Positions 32,224 through 43,039 of a stretch of DNA of 64,000 nucleotides are shown here, in pieces (within the stretch, counting starts at the first letter, position 1; every line of letters starts with the position of its first letter). The stretch is from Prochlorococcus sp. AG-449-G23 (GTDB taxonomy: Bacteria; Cyanobacteriota; Cyanobacteriia; PCC-6307; Cyanobiaceae), in contig QCQJ01000002.1 in NCBI GenBank assembly GCA_003209585.1, positions 1 to 64,000 of the forward strand. Reading direction: 5' to 3'. The position numbers and the translations under genes are program-made. The notes under the pieces were generated by a model. The model was given only the letters and a program-made list of their open reading frames with translations, did not search any database and had not been told where the DNA came from.

Positions 32224-32805
32224 ATGGTAATGAGTTCATCCCATATTTATTCCAAAAGAAATCTTGATGTTGTAAATATAAATACTACTAACAAAATTAA
32301 CGAAAAAAGATTTACTCAAAACGGACAAATTCAAATCTATCAATCTTCATATCGAGGAAGCTACCCATCTATCATTAGAGACTCTCTAAGAAATGCTGCT
32401 CTTGGCAGGAAAGTACTCTTAATACAATTTATGAAAGGAGGGGTAAGACAAGGAGTTGATAATGCAGTAAAGCTATGCGGTAATTTAACCTGGATAAGAG
32501 CATCACATTCCTTTGATCAATATCATTCTGAAGTAATTGAAAATAATAAAAATTTAAAAAAATCTATCCATGAATCTACTTTAGAATTATGGGATTTTTG
32601 TAAAAAAGAATTGCAGTCTGGCGAGAATGACCAAATCATACTTGACGAAATTTTTTTAGCTATTGACATGAAAATTATCGATAAAGATGATTTGATTTCA
32701 ACACTTGAAAACCGATTTATATCAGGAGATGTAATCCTTACTGGTACAGATATTCCTAAAGATCTATTATTAATGGCCAACCAAATCACCGAACTTCGCT
32801 CATAA
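32224..32805 (+). CDS. CobO/BtuR-like cob(I)alamin adenosyltransferase-family protein, lacking canonical Walker A
   Basis: ALGRKVLLIQFMKGG; DQIILDEIFLAIDMKIID; ILTGTDIP. Confidence 0.75.
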   Translation: MVMSSSHIYSKRNLDVVNINTTNKINEKRFTQNGQIQIYQSSYRGSYPSIIRDSLRNAALGRKVLLIQFMKGGVRQGVDNAVKLCGNLTWIRASHSFDQYHSEVIENNKNLKKSIHESTLELWDFCKKELQSGENDQIILDEIFLAIDMKIIDKDDLISTLENRFISGDVILTGTDIPKDLLLMANQITELRS

Positions 32806-32809
32806 AACA

Positions 32810-33403
32810 ATGCTAAAAAATGATCTCTGGATAAATCAAAAAGCCTCGGAAGGAATGATAAAGCCCTTTCAATCAAATTTAGTGAGGCATCTTGAACCTG
32901 AAAATAAACAAAAGCCAGTTTTAAGTTACGGATGTTCATCTTATGGGTATGATTTAAGACTCTCATCAAAAGAATTCCTAATTTTCAGGCATGTCCCTGG
33001 GACTGTTATGAATCCCAAAAAATTTAACCCTAATAATTTAGAAAAAACTGTTCTTCACAATGATAATGATGGAGACTTTTTTATTCTTCCTGCCCACTCC
33101 TATGGTTTAGGAGTGGCTTTAGAAAAGATGAAAGTACCAGAAAATATAACTGTAATCTGTATAGGCAAAAGTACATACGCACGACTTGGAATAATTGTTA
33201 ATACAACCCCTGCAGAGGCAGGGTGGGAAGGTCATCTAACTTTAGAATTTAGTAATAGTTCAGGTGCAGATTGCAGAATTTATGCTGGAGAGGGTATTTG
33301 CCAATTACTCTTTTTTGAAGGTGATCCATGCTCTACAACCTATGAAGATAGAAGAGGTAAATATCAAAACCAACCAGAAAAAGTAACTCTAGCAAAGATC
33401 TAA
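32810..33403 (+). CDS. dcd: dCTP deaminase
   Basis: GCSSYGYDLRLS; CIGKSTYARLGIIVNTTPAEAGWEGHLTLEFSNSS. Confidence 0.93.
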   Translation: MLKNDLWINQKASEGMIKPFQSNLVRHLEPENKQKPVLSYGCSSYGYDLRLSSKEFLIFRHVPGTVMNPKKFNPNNLEKTVLHNDNDGDFFILPAHSYGLGVALEKMKVPENITVICIGKSTYARLGIIVNTTPAEAGWEGHLTLEFSNSSGADCRIYAGEGICQLLFFEGDPCSTTYEDRRGKYQNQPEKVTLAKI

Positions 33404-33404
33404 A

Positions 33405-34037
33405 ATGAGTAAAGTTGAGCTAATTTCGCTAACTCCTGATGCAGAAAAAACAATGGCTTATATTGCAAGAGTTAGTAATCCAAAGAACCAGGAAAATGAA
33501 GATTATTCGAAATTATTAAGTTATTGCATTAAAAATGAACATTGGAGTGTTTTTGAACAGTCATTTATGACCCTACAAATAGAGACCAATAGAGGAATTG
33601 CAGCTCAAATTTTAAGACATAGATCATTTACTTTCCAGGAATTCTCACAGAGATATGCAGATAGTTCTCAATTGGGTAATATCCCTTTACCAGAGTTGAG
33701 GCGTCAAGATTACAAAAATAGGCAAAATTCAATTGCAGACCTACCTGATGAGTTAAAAAAAAGATTCAATGAGAAAATTGGTTTACATTTTCAGGATGCT
33801 TCAGCATTATATGAGGAGTTACTTGCTGAAGGGGTAGCTAAAGAATGTGCGAGATTTATCTTACCATTAGCAACTCCAACAAGAATTTATATGTCTGGAT
33901 CCTGCAGATCGTGGATACATTACATTCATTTAAGATCAGCTCACGGTACCCAAAAAGAACACAAGTCTATCGCCCAAAATTGCAAGTCTATTTTTAAACA
34001 AAGTTTTCCCATCGTATCAAAATCTTTAGAATGGTAA
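33405..34037 (+). CDS. thyX: Flavin-dependent thymidylate synthase
   Basis: ILRHRSFTFQEFSQRYAD (RHR-x7-S motif); SWIHYIHLRSAHGTQKEH. Confidence 0.96.
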   Translation: MSKVELISLTPDAEKTMAYIARVSNPKNQENEDYSKLLSYCIKNEHWSVFEQSFMTLQIETNRGIAAQILRHRSFTFQEFSQRYADSSQLGNIPLPELRRQDYKNRQNSIADLPDELKKRFNEKIGLHFQDASALYEELLAEGVAKECARFILPLATPTRIYMSGSCRSWIHYIHLRSAHGTQKEHKSIAQNCKSIFKQSFPIVSKSLEW

Positions 34038-34040
34038 ATA

Positions 34041-34631
34041 TTATCCATGACTTCGAGGACTAACCTCATAGTTTTTATTTTCTTGAATTGTTGAAAATTC
34101 ATCATTAATAATTTCCTCATAGGTTTTCTCTTCTTTTTCTAATTTATTAATAGATTCTCTTATTTTTATTTCATCTTGTTTACCAATTAAAGTAGATGTT
34201 AAATTACCCTTTCTATCAAAAAGATTAACTTGAGGAATCCCGTTTACGGCAAACTTCTTGATGTAATTACCCCATTTTTGATTATCAACATTTAAAAAAA
34301 CAAAATTAATATCTTTTTCGTATTCATCTTTCAAAGCAGAAACTTCTGGAGCCATTTCTTTACAAACTTCACACCACTCAGCATAAAATTCCAAAAATGT
34401 AGGCTTATTATTTGTAAAAGCTATTTCAGGGTTAACCGATAATTCTCCAAAACTCTTAAGAAGATAGGTTGATTTAAAAAGGAGATTTTTAAACAAAAGC
34501 AATGAAATAATAAAAAAAGAAATAATCAAAAAAAGTATTGTTTTTAAATTGTTCTTTAAAATTGGCTCTCGACTATCAGATTGCACTATTAAGGTATTAA
34601 TAACTATAAACATCTTAAATAAGTTAAACAA
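34041..34631 (-). CDS. Membrane-anchored thioredoxin-like protein (TxlA/HCF164-like)
   Basis: N-terminal TM helix; FYAEWCEVCKEMAPEV; VNGIPQVNLFDRKG. Confidence 0.85.
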   Translation of the reverse strand: MFNLFKMFIVINTLIVQSDSREPILKNNLKTILFLIISFFIISLLLFKNLLFKSTYLLKSFGELSVNPEIAFTNNKPTFLEFYAEWCEVCKEMAPEVSALKDEYEKDINFVFLNVDNQKWGNYIKKFAVNGIPQVNLFDRKGNLTSTLIGKQDEIKIRESINKLEKEEKTYEEIINDEFSTIQENKNYEVSPRSHG

Positions 34632-34727
34632 ATTAAGAGAATTGAAATCTATAAGCTTTTAACCAACTGATAAAATATAAAAAATGAAAAATTATTAAAA
34701 AATTTCTTTAATTCCTGAAATCTAATT

Positions 34728-36080
34728 ATGCAATCAATCTTTGGAACTGATGGAATAAGAGGAAGATTTAATGAAGAGATAACTTTTTCTCTAGCCTACA
34801 AAGTAGGATATGCCCTAGGTTCAACTCTAGAAAATAAAAATCCAATATTAATTGGAAGAGATACAAGAATTAGTGGAGATATTCTGCTTAATGCAATAAC
34901 GCAAGGTATAAATGAAAGTGGCAAAAAATTTATAAATCTTGGGATCTGCCCTACGCCAGCTATACCTTTTTTAATCAAACAAGAGAACCTTAGTAGTGGG
35001 ATCATGATATCTGCGAGTCATAATCCACCAGAATATAATGGGATAAAAATTTTTGATCATAATGGTCAAAAAATTAGCAAACATTTTGAAAATAAAATTC
35101 AAAAATTAATTGAAGAGTCAAATCACAATTTATCAGTTCCTACAAAAGTGATTCCACTAAATAGAAATAAAGATCTTATGGATATTTATATTAAAAGCCT
35201 AATCCAAACAATGGGTGGAGAAAATTTAAGCGGGTTGAAAATAATATTAGACACATGCTATGGATCAGCGACAACCTGCGCAAAAAAAATTTTTCAGTCT
35301 CTTGGCGCTGATGTAAGAGTTATCAATAACTCTAAAAATGGATTGAAAATTAATATGAATTGTGGATCTACTAATCTCCAACCATTAAAAAAAGCCTTAA
35401 GAGAGAGTCCTGCAGATATGGGATTCAGCTTCGATGGAGATGCCGATAGAGTAATTGGAATAGATTCAAAAGGCTGTGTTTTAGATGGAGATCACATTCT
35501 TTTTCTTTGGGGCAGAGAACTTATGGAACAAAAAATTCTCACTAATAATCTATTAATATCAACGCAAATGGCAAACTTAGGTTTTGAAAAGGCCTGGGAA
35601 AAAATTGGAGGTATTTTATATAGAACTGATGTGGGAGATAAATATGTTCATAACGCAATTAAGGAAAAAAGAGCTGTTTTAGGAGGTGAGCAGTCAGGTC
35701 ATATACTTTCAAAAATTAATAACTTTTCTGGAGATGGGATATTGACAGCACTTCAAATTTGTAAATATTGTAAAAAGAAAAATATCAATTTACATGATTG
35801 GCTTAAAAGTAGTTTCGAACCTTTTCCTCAGAAGCTAACCAATATAAATTTGGATTTTAATATTAATAAATTAAATCTAAAAACCAAAAATTTAATTGAT
35901 CAAACTATAGAAAATTTTCAGGCAATATATTCAAATGATTGTAGAGTTTATATAAGGCCTAGCGGAACAGAACCCGTAATGAGAGTGCTAGTTGAAGCCG
36001 AAAATTATAAGAAAGTTCATTCTTTATCAAGCGAAATAACAAACAAACTCTTTTTAGAAATTAATAAAATAATAAATTAA
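34728..36080 (+). CDS. glmM: Phosphoglucosamine mutase
   Basis: [45 protein letters not shown]. Confidence 0.95.
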   Translation: MQSIFGTDGIRGRFNEEITFSLAYKVGYALGSTLENKNPILIGRDTRISGDILLNAITQGINESGKKFINLGICPTPAIPFLIKQENLSSGIMISASHNPPEYNGIKIFDHNGQKISKHFENKIQKLIEESNHNLSVPTKVIPLNRNKDLMDIYIKSLIQTMGGENLSGLKIILDTCYGSATTCAKKIFQSLGADVRVINNSKNGLKINMNCGSTNLQPLKKALRESPADMGFSFDGDADRVIGIDSKGCVLDGDHILFLWGRELMEQKILTNNLLISTQMANLGFEKAWEKIGGILYRTDVGDKYVHNAIKEKRAVLGGEQSGHILSKINNFSGDGILTALQICKYCKKKNINLHDWLKSSFEPFPQKLTNINLDFNINKLNLKTKNLIDQTIENFQAIYSNDCRVYIRPSGTEPVMRVLVEAENYKKVHSLSSEITNKLFLEINKIIN

Positions 36081-36087
36081 AGATAAA

Positions 36088-36717
36088 TCAAATTTTTATA
36101 TAAATCCTTTCAAAAATATCAAGTTGGTTACAAATAACATACTTTTCCCTATTAGTTTTAACTTTATTTGGATTAAAACTTTCGGAATACTTAAAATCTT
36201 TTTTATCTATTGTTTTACAATAAAAATTACTTGATATGGTGCAATCCATATAATCGAATAAATCCTTTACATCCGTTTTTATAAAAATTAAGGTCCCTTT
36301 TTGCAATGAATTTGAGAGATTTTTAATAAATTCTGGCTGAATTACACGCCTTTTATGGTGTCTCTTTTTAAACCATGGATCAGGAAAATTGAAAGAAATA
36401 CTTTTTATATTTTTGATAATAAATTTACTTTGGATATCATTCAAAATATTATTAGCATTACCAAATACAAAATTTAGATTCTTTATTTCTCTTTCAAGCA
36501 CTTTTAATTTAGCATTTTTGACTAATTTCTCACGAATTTCAATTCCTAAATAATTCCAACTGTTATTAACTAAAGCTAAGTCAAATAGAAACTCACCAGC
36601 AGCACAACCTATATCCAAATGAAGATTCAATTTTGAATCATCAAACATTTCACTCAAAGAAGGTATTCTCTCAATTTGCTTGAAATTACTACTAAGCGGA
36701 TTAACATGCTGTCTCAT
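36088..36717 (-). CDS. trmB: tRNA (guanine-N7-)-methyltransferase
   Basis: [37 protein letters not shown]. Confidence 0.94.
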   Translation of the reverse strand: MRQHVNPLSSNFKQIERIPSLSEMFDDSKLNLHLDIGCAAGEFLFDLALVNNSWNYLGIEIREKLVKNAKLKVLEREIKNLNFVFGNANNILNDIQSKFIIKNIKSISFNFPDPWFKKRHHKRRVIQPEFIKNLSNSLQKGTLIFIKTDVKDLFDYMDCTISSNFYCKTIDKKDFKYSESFNPNKVKTNREKYVICNQLDIFERIYIKI

Positions 36718-36839
36718 ACAATTATTAATATATTTCTAGGCAATAATATAAGGATGCATAATATTCATAACTATGACAATAGTAAGTTCAAAAGTAACAG
36801 TTTGATGTTTAATAATTATGTGTTTAAAAAGAAAAAGTT

Positions 36840-37463
36840 TTGAACGTTTTTAATCAACTTTCTATTTGGCTATCCTTTCAACTTTCAATAATCTTCATTA
36901 TTGGTATTCCTGTTACTCTATCCTTCTGGTCAATTAAAAAAAGAAATAAAGCAGTTAATAAACTTCTATCAATTTATTGGAAAATATCTCTTTTATTTTT
37001 TATAAGCCTTCTGCTTTTAATAGGTAAGTATAATTATGCTCTTGTGATAACAAATATTTCAACATTATTAATGACAGTTTCAGTTTGGTTTTGGAACGAT
37101 ATTAATGATGAATTAAGAGAATATGATTTTTCTTACTCCCTTACCACAACTACAAAAATATGGAGATGGACGATAACTTTTATATCTCTCAATTTCTTAA
37201 TACAGAGTTTACAAAACTTTAATTGCTTTTCTTTTATTAATACGGATGCATGTGCAATATGGCTTCAGCCTTCTTCAAATTTATATATTTTTATAAAAAA
37301 TTTATTTAATTTTTTCTTCGGAGCTAACTTTACTCAGCCGATAGCAAAATTTTTAGGATTATTTTCATTATTAATCTATATTTTAGGCCTTATTCAATGG
37401 TCAATAATCAAATTACCTAAAAATGGAAGAAACTCTTGCTTCTCCGAGAATGGCAGAAATTGA
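36840..37463 (+). CDS. DUF3177-like membrane protein
   Basis: Polytopic; conserved-looking FWNDINDELREYDFSYSLTTTTKIWRWT; TTG start. Confidence 0.65.
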   Translation: MNVFNQLSIWLSFQLSIIFIIGIPVTLSFWSIKKRNKAVNKLLSIYWKISLLFFISLLLLIGKYNYALVITNISTLLMTVSVWFWNDINDELREYDFSYSLTTTTKIWRWTITFISLNFLIQSLQNFNCFSFINTDACAIWLQPSSNLYIFIKNLFNFFFGANFTQPIAKFLGLFSLLIYILGLIQWSIIKLPKNGRNSCFSENGRN

Positions 37464-37758
37464 TTTAATAAATAATCTTGAAAAAATAAGTTCCCAGATA
37501 CCTAATAGGATACTTAAACTAGAAGGTTTTATTCTCAAAGAAAATAATAAAGAACAATTAGAAATACTTATTTTCAAAGGTTTCAGTAGCTCAACAACCC
37601 ATCCGATTGAAATAGATTTAGAAAAGAAAGTTATAGCATTTACTTATATACTTACAAACTTTAAACTTTATAAAGCACCCTTAACAGAAACCGAAGATAA
37701 TTTCATAAGAGAGAATCAAAACTCAGTTTTCTTTTTGAATCAAATAAACTGGATTTAA
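37423..37758 (+). CDS. Conserved hypothetical protein
   Basis: 111-aa ORF, co-directional; overlaps previous gene by 41 nt (14 nt if ATG 37450 is used). Confidence 0.65.
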   Translation: MEETLASPRMAEIDLINNLEKISSQIPNRILKLEGFILKENNKEQLEILIFKGFSSSTTHPIEIDLEKKVIAFTYILTNFKLYKAPLTETEDNFIRENQNSVFFLNQINWI

Positions 37759-40661
37759 GTAAATTCAAGATTAATAATATTTGAACATCTTTTGCATAAT
37801 TTTGTATTTTGGATTCCATTAAATGTTTCTTTTTGATAATGCCAACATCTATCACATTTTTGACCATGTGCTTTTATGATTTGAATTTTCCCAAGTTTAT
37901 TATTATCGATAATAAGAGAATTCTCGGCCAAATCGGATACCACTTGGAAGTTTGACACTATAAGCCAATCCCTAAATAAATCTACATCTTGATTGCCAAA
38001 TTCTTTTAGCCAAGTCAGCGAATCCTTTACAACTTTATCTTCAGGTAAATAATTAACTTCAGTTTCTAAAGCAGCTCCAATTATTTGTTTATTCCTACAT
38101 CCTTCTATAGCCTTATTAATTTCAACTCTCAAATTTCTTAAATTTGCAATGTGCTCATTAAGAATTTGATTTTTCCATGAATGCGAAAATACAGGCCATC
38201 CTCTTTGAAATACTGATTTTTCTTTAGTTGAATATGGAATATTTTGCCAAATATCTTCAGCCATATGACAAAGAACTGGAGAAATAAGTACGGCTAAATT
38301 TTCAACAACTTTTGACATAACAAACTGACATGATCTTCTCCTAAATTGTGATTTAGAACTTACATATAACCTATCCTTTGCAATATCCAAATAAAAATTT
38401 GATAGATCTACAACGCAAAAACTTTGTAAGATTTGGAAGAATTTTGAAAATTCATAATTTTCATAAGCATTAGATATTTGATCTGTAACCTCAACTAATC
38501 TGCCTAACATCCATTGATCTAAGAGAGGCAATTGATCAATTTCAAAACTATCAATTTTAGGATCATAATCATGAATATTACCTAGAAGATATCTTGCAGT
38601 ATTACGAACTTTTCTGTAAACGTCTGAAAGTTGCTTGAGTATATTTGAACCAATTGGAACATCTACTGAATAATCTACAGAGCTTACCCATAGCCTTAAA
38701 ACATCAGCGCCATATGCAGGTTCAGTTTTTTTATTATTACCTCCATTAATAATTATATTTGGATCAACAACATTGCCTAAAGATTTGCTCATTTTTCTTC
38801 CGTTTTCATCAAGTGCAAAACCGTGAGTTAAAACTTTCTTATATGGAGGTTTATTATTGACTGCAACAGATGTTAGCAAAGAAGATTGGAACCATCCTCG
38901 ATGTTGATCTGAGCCCTCTAAATAAAGATCGGCTGGATACTTTAATTCACTTCTTAGTTCACAAACTGCAGCCCAACTAGATCCTGAATCGAACCAAACA
39001 TCCATTGTATCTGTCCCTTTTTTCCATAGATCCGCTTCTTTTACATAATTTTCTGGCAACAGATTTTTGACATCCCAATCCCACCAAATATCTGCTCCAT
39101 ATTCACTAAAAAGTTTTTGAATATGATTAATTATCTCGCTGTTAAGGAGAATGTCGTTTCCATTTTTTTTATAAAAAACTGGTATTGGGACTCCCCATGA
39201 CCTTTGTCTAGAAATACACCAATCCCCTCTACCAACTACCATAGAATAAATTCTTTTCTTTCCAGTTTCTGGCATCCATTCAACATCTTCGATTGCCTTT
39301 AATGCAGATGATCTAAAACCATTTACAGATGCGAACCATTGTTCTGTTGCCCTAAAAATAGTTGGTTTTTTAGTTCTCCAATCATACGGATATCTATGCT
39401 TATAATTTTCTTGTAATAGAAGCAAATTATTACCCCTTAAATATTCAATAATTAAATCATTTGCGTCTTTCAGAACATTTGATCCTTTGAATTGACCAGA
39501 ATATTCATTTAAGTTACCTTTTTCATCAACAACACATGTTATTGGTAAATCATATTTTTGACCCACATTAAAATCATCTATCCCATGACCAGGGGCAGTA
39601 TGAACAATGCCAGTACCTGATTCTGTAGTTATATAATCTCCTCCAATTACAATTCTGCAATTTTTATTCTTAGAAGGATGTTGATATTCAATATTTTCCA
39701 ATTTAGAGCCTTTAACCTCTAAAAGGACCTTTAAATCTTTATTAAATTTCTTACTTATTTCAGAAGATAAATCTTTTGCAAAAAGGTAAATTCGTTTCTC
39801 ATTATCGATAGCAAAAACGTACTTTATTTTTGGATTTACCGCAACTGCTTCATTTGCAGGTATAGTCCAAGGAGTAGTAGTCCAAATAGTTATGAAAGAA
39901 TTATTTTGAAAAAAATCTTTTTTGATATTAATATTTTCTTGGATAAAATTTAATAAAATTTCCTCAGAAATTTTAGTGATTTTTAGAGAAACATAAATAC
40001 TTTTTGAATAATGTTCATCAGGATATTCTAATTCTGCTTCTGCAAGTGCAGTCCGCGAACTTGGACTCCAATGCACAGGTTTAAGACCTCGATATATATA
40101 GCCATTTAAAAACATTTTCCCAAATACTCCAATCTGAGCAGATTCATAACTTTTCTTAAGTGTTAAGTAAGGATTTTCCCAATCTCCCCATATGCCCCAC
40201 CTTTTAAAACCTTGCATTTGATTATTAATTTGAATATATGCATATTCTGTTGCTTTTTTTCTTAGATTTAGAGTATCAAGATTCTTTCTTTCATCAGATT
40301 TTAAATTCTGAAGCACTTTTAATTCAATAGGTAATCCATGGCAGTCCCAACCAGGAACGTAGTGAACTTTAAATCCTTTCAATGTTTTGTACTTATTAAT
40401 TATGTCTTTTAAAACCTTATTAAGAGCATGACCCATATGAAGCGCTCCATTCGCATAAGGTGGCCCATCATGTAAGGTAAATGTTTTGCCAGAGTTATTT
40501 GAACCCAATTCGAAATCAATATTATTGTTAGCCCAAAAATTCTGAATCTCAGGTTCTCTTACCACTGAATTAGCACGCATTGAGAAGTCAGTTTTAAGCA
40601 AATTTAGGGTTTCTTTATAAGAAAAATCTGATTTTTGCTCCTCGCTATTTTGAAATTTCAT
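37755..40661 (-). CDS. ileS: Isoleucyl-tRNA synthetase
   Basis: [32 protein letters not shown]-terminal Zn motif KCDRCWHY...CKRC. Confidence 0.97.
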   Translation of the reverse strand: MKFQNSEEQKSDFSYKETLNLLKTDFSMRANSVVREPEIQNFWANNNIDFELGSNNSGKTFTLHDGPPYANGALHMGHALNKVLKDIINKYKTLKGFKVHYVPGWDCHGLPIELKVLQNLKSDERKNLDTLNLRKKATEYAYIQINNQMQGFKRWGIWGDWENPYLTLKKSYESAQIGVFGKMFLNGYIYRGLKPVHWSPSSRTALAEAELEYPDEHYSKSIYVSLKITKISEEILLNFIQENINIKKDFFQNNSFITIWTTTPWTIPANEAVAVNPKIKYVFAIDNEKRIYLFAKDLSSEISKKFNKDLKVLLEVKGSKLENIEYQHPSKNKNCRIVIGGDYITTESGTGIVHTAPGHGIDDFNVGQKYDLPITCVVDEKGNLNEYSGQFKGSNVLKDANDLIIEYLRGNNLLLLQENYKHRYPYDWRTKKPTIFRATEQWFASVNGFRSSALKAIEDVEWMPETGKKRIYSMVVGRGDWCISRQRSWGVPIPVFYKKNGNDILLNSEIINHIQKLFSEYGADIWWDWDVKNLLPENYVKEADLWKKGTDTMDVWFDSGSSWAAVCELRSELKYPADLYLEGSDQHRGWFQSSLLTSVAVNNKPPYKKVLTHGFALDENGRKMSKSLGNVVDPNIIINGGNNKKTEPAYGADVLRLWVSSVDYSVDVPIGSNILKQLSDVYRKVRNTARYLLGNIHDYDPKIDSFEIDQLPLLDQWMLGRLVEVTDQISNAYENYEFSKFFQILQSFCVVDLSNFYLDIAKDRLYVSSKSQFRRRSCQFVMSKVVENLAVLISPVLCHMAEDIWQNIPYSTKEKSVFQRGWPVFSHSWKNQILNEHIANLRNLRVEINKAIEGCRNKQIIGAALETEVNYLPEDKVVKDSLTWLKEFGNQDVDLFRDWLIVSNFQVVSDLAENSLIIDNNKLGKIQIIKAHGQKCDRCWHYQKETFNGIQNTKLCKRCSNIINLEFT

Positions 40662-40780
40662 ACGACGATATTGTAAATATTGGTGATCAAAAGAATTTTT
40701 AAATAAATCTAATTTATTATATTCTTTCTTAATTGACCTTTAGTTTCTTTTGCATATTTCAAAAACCAATTAATTTGATT

Positions 40781-41230
40781 TCAAGCTTTTATATTATCAT
40801 TTTTATCATTTCTTACCCACTTTTTTGAGTTTTTAATTTGATTATTGCTACCAAAATTAAAAAAATTTAAATATTTGATAAAATTGCCAAATACAACATT
40901 GATAGCTTCTAATATTTTAGAAAGATTATTTTTGAATTCCAAAAAGGTAGTTAATTTTTTCTTTTCGTTATCTGTTAATTGATACCATCTAGATAAAAAA
41001 AGCTCTATTAGATATAAAACAACTAGTGCAGTTAATAAGGTAAAAATTACAAAAAATGATTCATTTATTGCTTTATTTTTAATTATCAATATTAACCCTA
41101 TTAACAAATTCAAAAAAGCTTTTATTAAGTCTTTTGGTCTACCAAGCTCAAGATAAATTATCGGTACGAATAAAAATACAGTTCCAATTGCGAGATAAAA
41201 AGATCCCAAATAAATTGTGAAACTATCCAT
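40781..41230 (-). CDS. Membrane protein, possibly Ycf66 family
   Basis: Hydrophobic N-terminus LELGRPKDLIKAFLNLLIGLILI; family assignment tentative. Confidence 0.5.
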   Translation of the reverse strand: MDSFTIYLGSFYLAIGTVFLFVPIIYLELGRPKDLIKAFLNLLIGLILIIKNKAINESFFVIFTLLTALVVLYLIELFLSRWYQLTDNEKKKLTTFLEFKNNLSKILEAINVVFGNFIKYLNFFNFGSNNQIKNSKKWVRNDKNDNIKA

Positions 41231-41303
41231 TAAATTGATTGATTATCTAAATTATAAGAAGATGATGCAGATAAACAAACTTTCTATCAGAATTTCCTTT
41301 AAG

Positions 41304-41385
41304 TGCGGTCGGGGAGACTTGAACTCCCACACCCGAAGATACGAGTACCTAAAACTCGCGCGTCTACCAATTCCGCCACGACCGC
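41304..41385 (-). tRNA. tRNA-Leu (anticodon UAG)
   Basis: Minus strand GCGGTCG...CGACCGC acceptor; CGAGT-TTTAGGT-ACTCG anticodon arm; long variable arm. Confidence 0.95.
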
Positions 41386-41541
41386 TCAAATAAAATAATA
41401 ATTGAAAGAGGTTAAATTTAAAAATATTTTTAACTTAAGATGATTAATCTGACACATAAAATTAAATTAATTATCTCTTAAAAAAAATTTTTATATTTGG
41501 GCATGCAATCCTCCTAGGATATTAGTTATATTATCTAAAGA

Positions 41542-42573
41542 ATATTAGAAACTATTCCAAACTTAACCAGTAAAAATACAACAAAAAGTACTAATTCTTC
41601 AAAAACATTTAATTGGCAAAAGGAGATAAAAAGTTATGTAGATCCGCCAAGTTTTTGGAATCCAACATTAGGTTTATTTTTTGGCGGTTATTTTCTAGCT
41701 TTTCTGAGCATATGGCAATGGTATAGAGGTGTATGGCCTTTACCACTACTAGTAGCCACTGCTTTTTTGGCGTTACATATTGAAGGTACTGTAATTCATG
41801 ATGCTTGTCATAAAGCTGCCCACCCAGTCCCTTGGATAAATCAAGCAATGGGGCATGGCTCAGCAATTCTTTTAGGGTTTAGTTTTCCAGTTTTTACAAG
41901 AGTTCATTTACAACATCACATTCACGTAAACCACCCAAAAAATGATCCTGATCATATTGTCAGTACTTTTGGTCCAATCTGGCTAATTGCTCCAAGATTT
42001 TTTTATCATGAGGTATTTTTCTTTCAAAGAAAACTTTGGCGAAGATATGAATTACTACAATGGGGCATTGAAAGATCCATATTCATAACAATAATCCTGG
42101 CAGGTTTAAAATTTGATTTCATGAATCTAATCTATAATCTTTGGTTCGGACCAGCATTAATGGTAGGAGTCACTCTAGGAATATTTTTTGATTATCTACC
42201 TCATAGACCTTTTAAATCAAGAAACAAATGGATAAATTCTCGAGTATATCCAAGCAAGTTTATGAATTTATTAATAATGGGTCAGAATTACCATCTCATT
42301 CATCATCTTTGGCCTTCAATTCCTTGGTTTGAATACAAAGTAGCTTATGAAAAGACTAAGCCGTTATTGGATAAGAAAGGATCCCCTCAAAGAGTTGGGA
42401 TATTTGAAAGTAAACAAGACATTTTTAACTTTATTTATGATTTATTAATAGGTATAAGGAGTCATAGCAAAAAGAGGGGGAAGATAAGAAAAATAATAAA
42501 TTTATATCCAGGCTACAAATTAAAAAAATTTTTATTAAAGATAGTTAATAAAACATTTATAGGAGGCAACTAA
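41542..42573 (+). CDS. crtR: Beta-carotene hydroxylase (CrtR-type fatty acid hydroxylase/desaturase family); 5' end uncertain
   Basis: HDACHKAAH, HLQHHIHVNHP and HLIHHLWPSIPW histidine boxes; frame open from 41539 but the first ATG/GTG/TTG is the internal TTG at 41767. Confidence 0.8.
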   Translation: MLETIPNLTSKNTTKSTNSSKTFNWQKEIKSYVDPPSFWNPTLGLFFGGYFLAFLSIWQWYRGVWPLPLLVATAFLALHIEGTVIHDACHKAAHPVPWINQAMGHGSAILLGFSFPVFTRVHLQHHIHVNHPKNDPDHIVSTFGPIWLIAPRFFYHEVFFFQRKLWRRYELLQWGIERSIFITIILAGLKFDFMNLIYNLWFGPALMVGVTLGIFFDYLPHRPFKSRNKWINSRVYPSKFMNLLIMGQNYHLIHHLWPSIPWFEYKVAYEKTKPLLDKKGSPQRVGIFESKQDIFNFIYDLLIGIRSHSKKRGKIRKIINLYPGYKLKKFLLKIVNKTFIGGN

Positions 42574-42574
42574 T

Positions 42575-42868
42575 TCATTCATTAATAATTTTTGGTACTT
42601 TAAAATATTTATCTTCTATAGATGGACCCAATTCTAAAAGATCTTCAGTATATTCAGAATTTTTGTTTTCATCTTTTCTAAATACATTTATAACCTCTAT
42701 AGCTCTCGTTGTGCAGCGCACATCATCTGTATCAATTTTTTCAAGTTGTTTAATATAATCCAATATCTTTTCTAATTGCTCTGCATGATTATTAATTGCA
42801 TTCTCATCAAGTTCCAATCTCGCTAATTGAGCAACTTTTTTTACTTCTTCTTTAGTTATTTTTGTCAT
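42575..42868 (-). CDS. gatC: Asp/Glu-tRNA amidotransferase subunit C
   Basis: EEVKKVAQLARLELDENAI; IDTDDVRCTT. Confidence 0.92.
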   Translation of the reverse strand: MTKITKEEVKKVAQLARLELDENAINNHAEQLEKILDYIKQLEKIDTDDVRCTTRAIEVINVFRKDENKNSEYTEDLLELGPSIEDKYFKVPKIINE

Positions 42869-43039
42869 TCGTTTAGTGTTTTCTTTTTTAAATGATAGTT
42901 TATCAAGAACATCTTATTTATATATCCTTTGAATTTCAAATAATTAAAAGAAATAATCACATCTTTTTGAAAATCAATATCAATTAATAACCTTAATAAT
43001 TTTTCTCAGCTTAAAATGTTATTAGTTAGATATTGAAAA

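Noticed and set aside
32523-32969. 148-aa minus-strand ORF across the CobO-like gene and dcd
   Set aside because: Antisense to two well-supported genes, low-complexity translation
41609-41866. 85-aa minus-strand ORF over the crtR 5' end
   Set aside because: The plus strand encodes a coherent CrtR N-terminus there, so the antisense ORF is not supported
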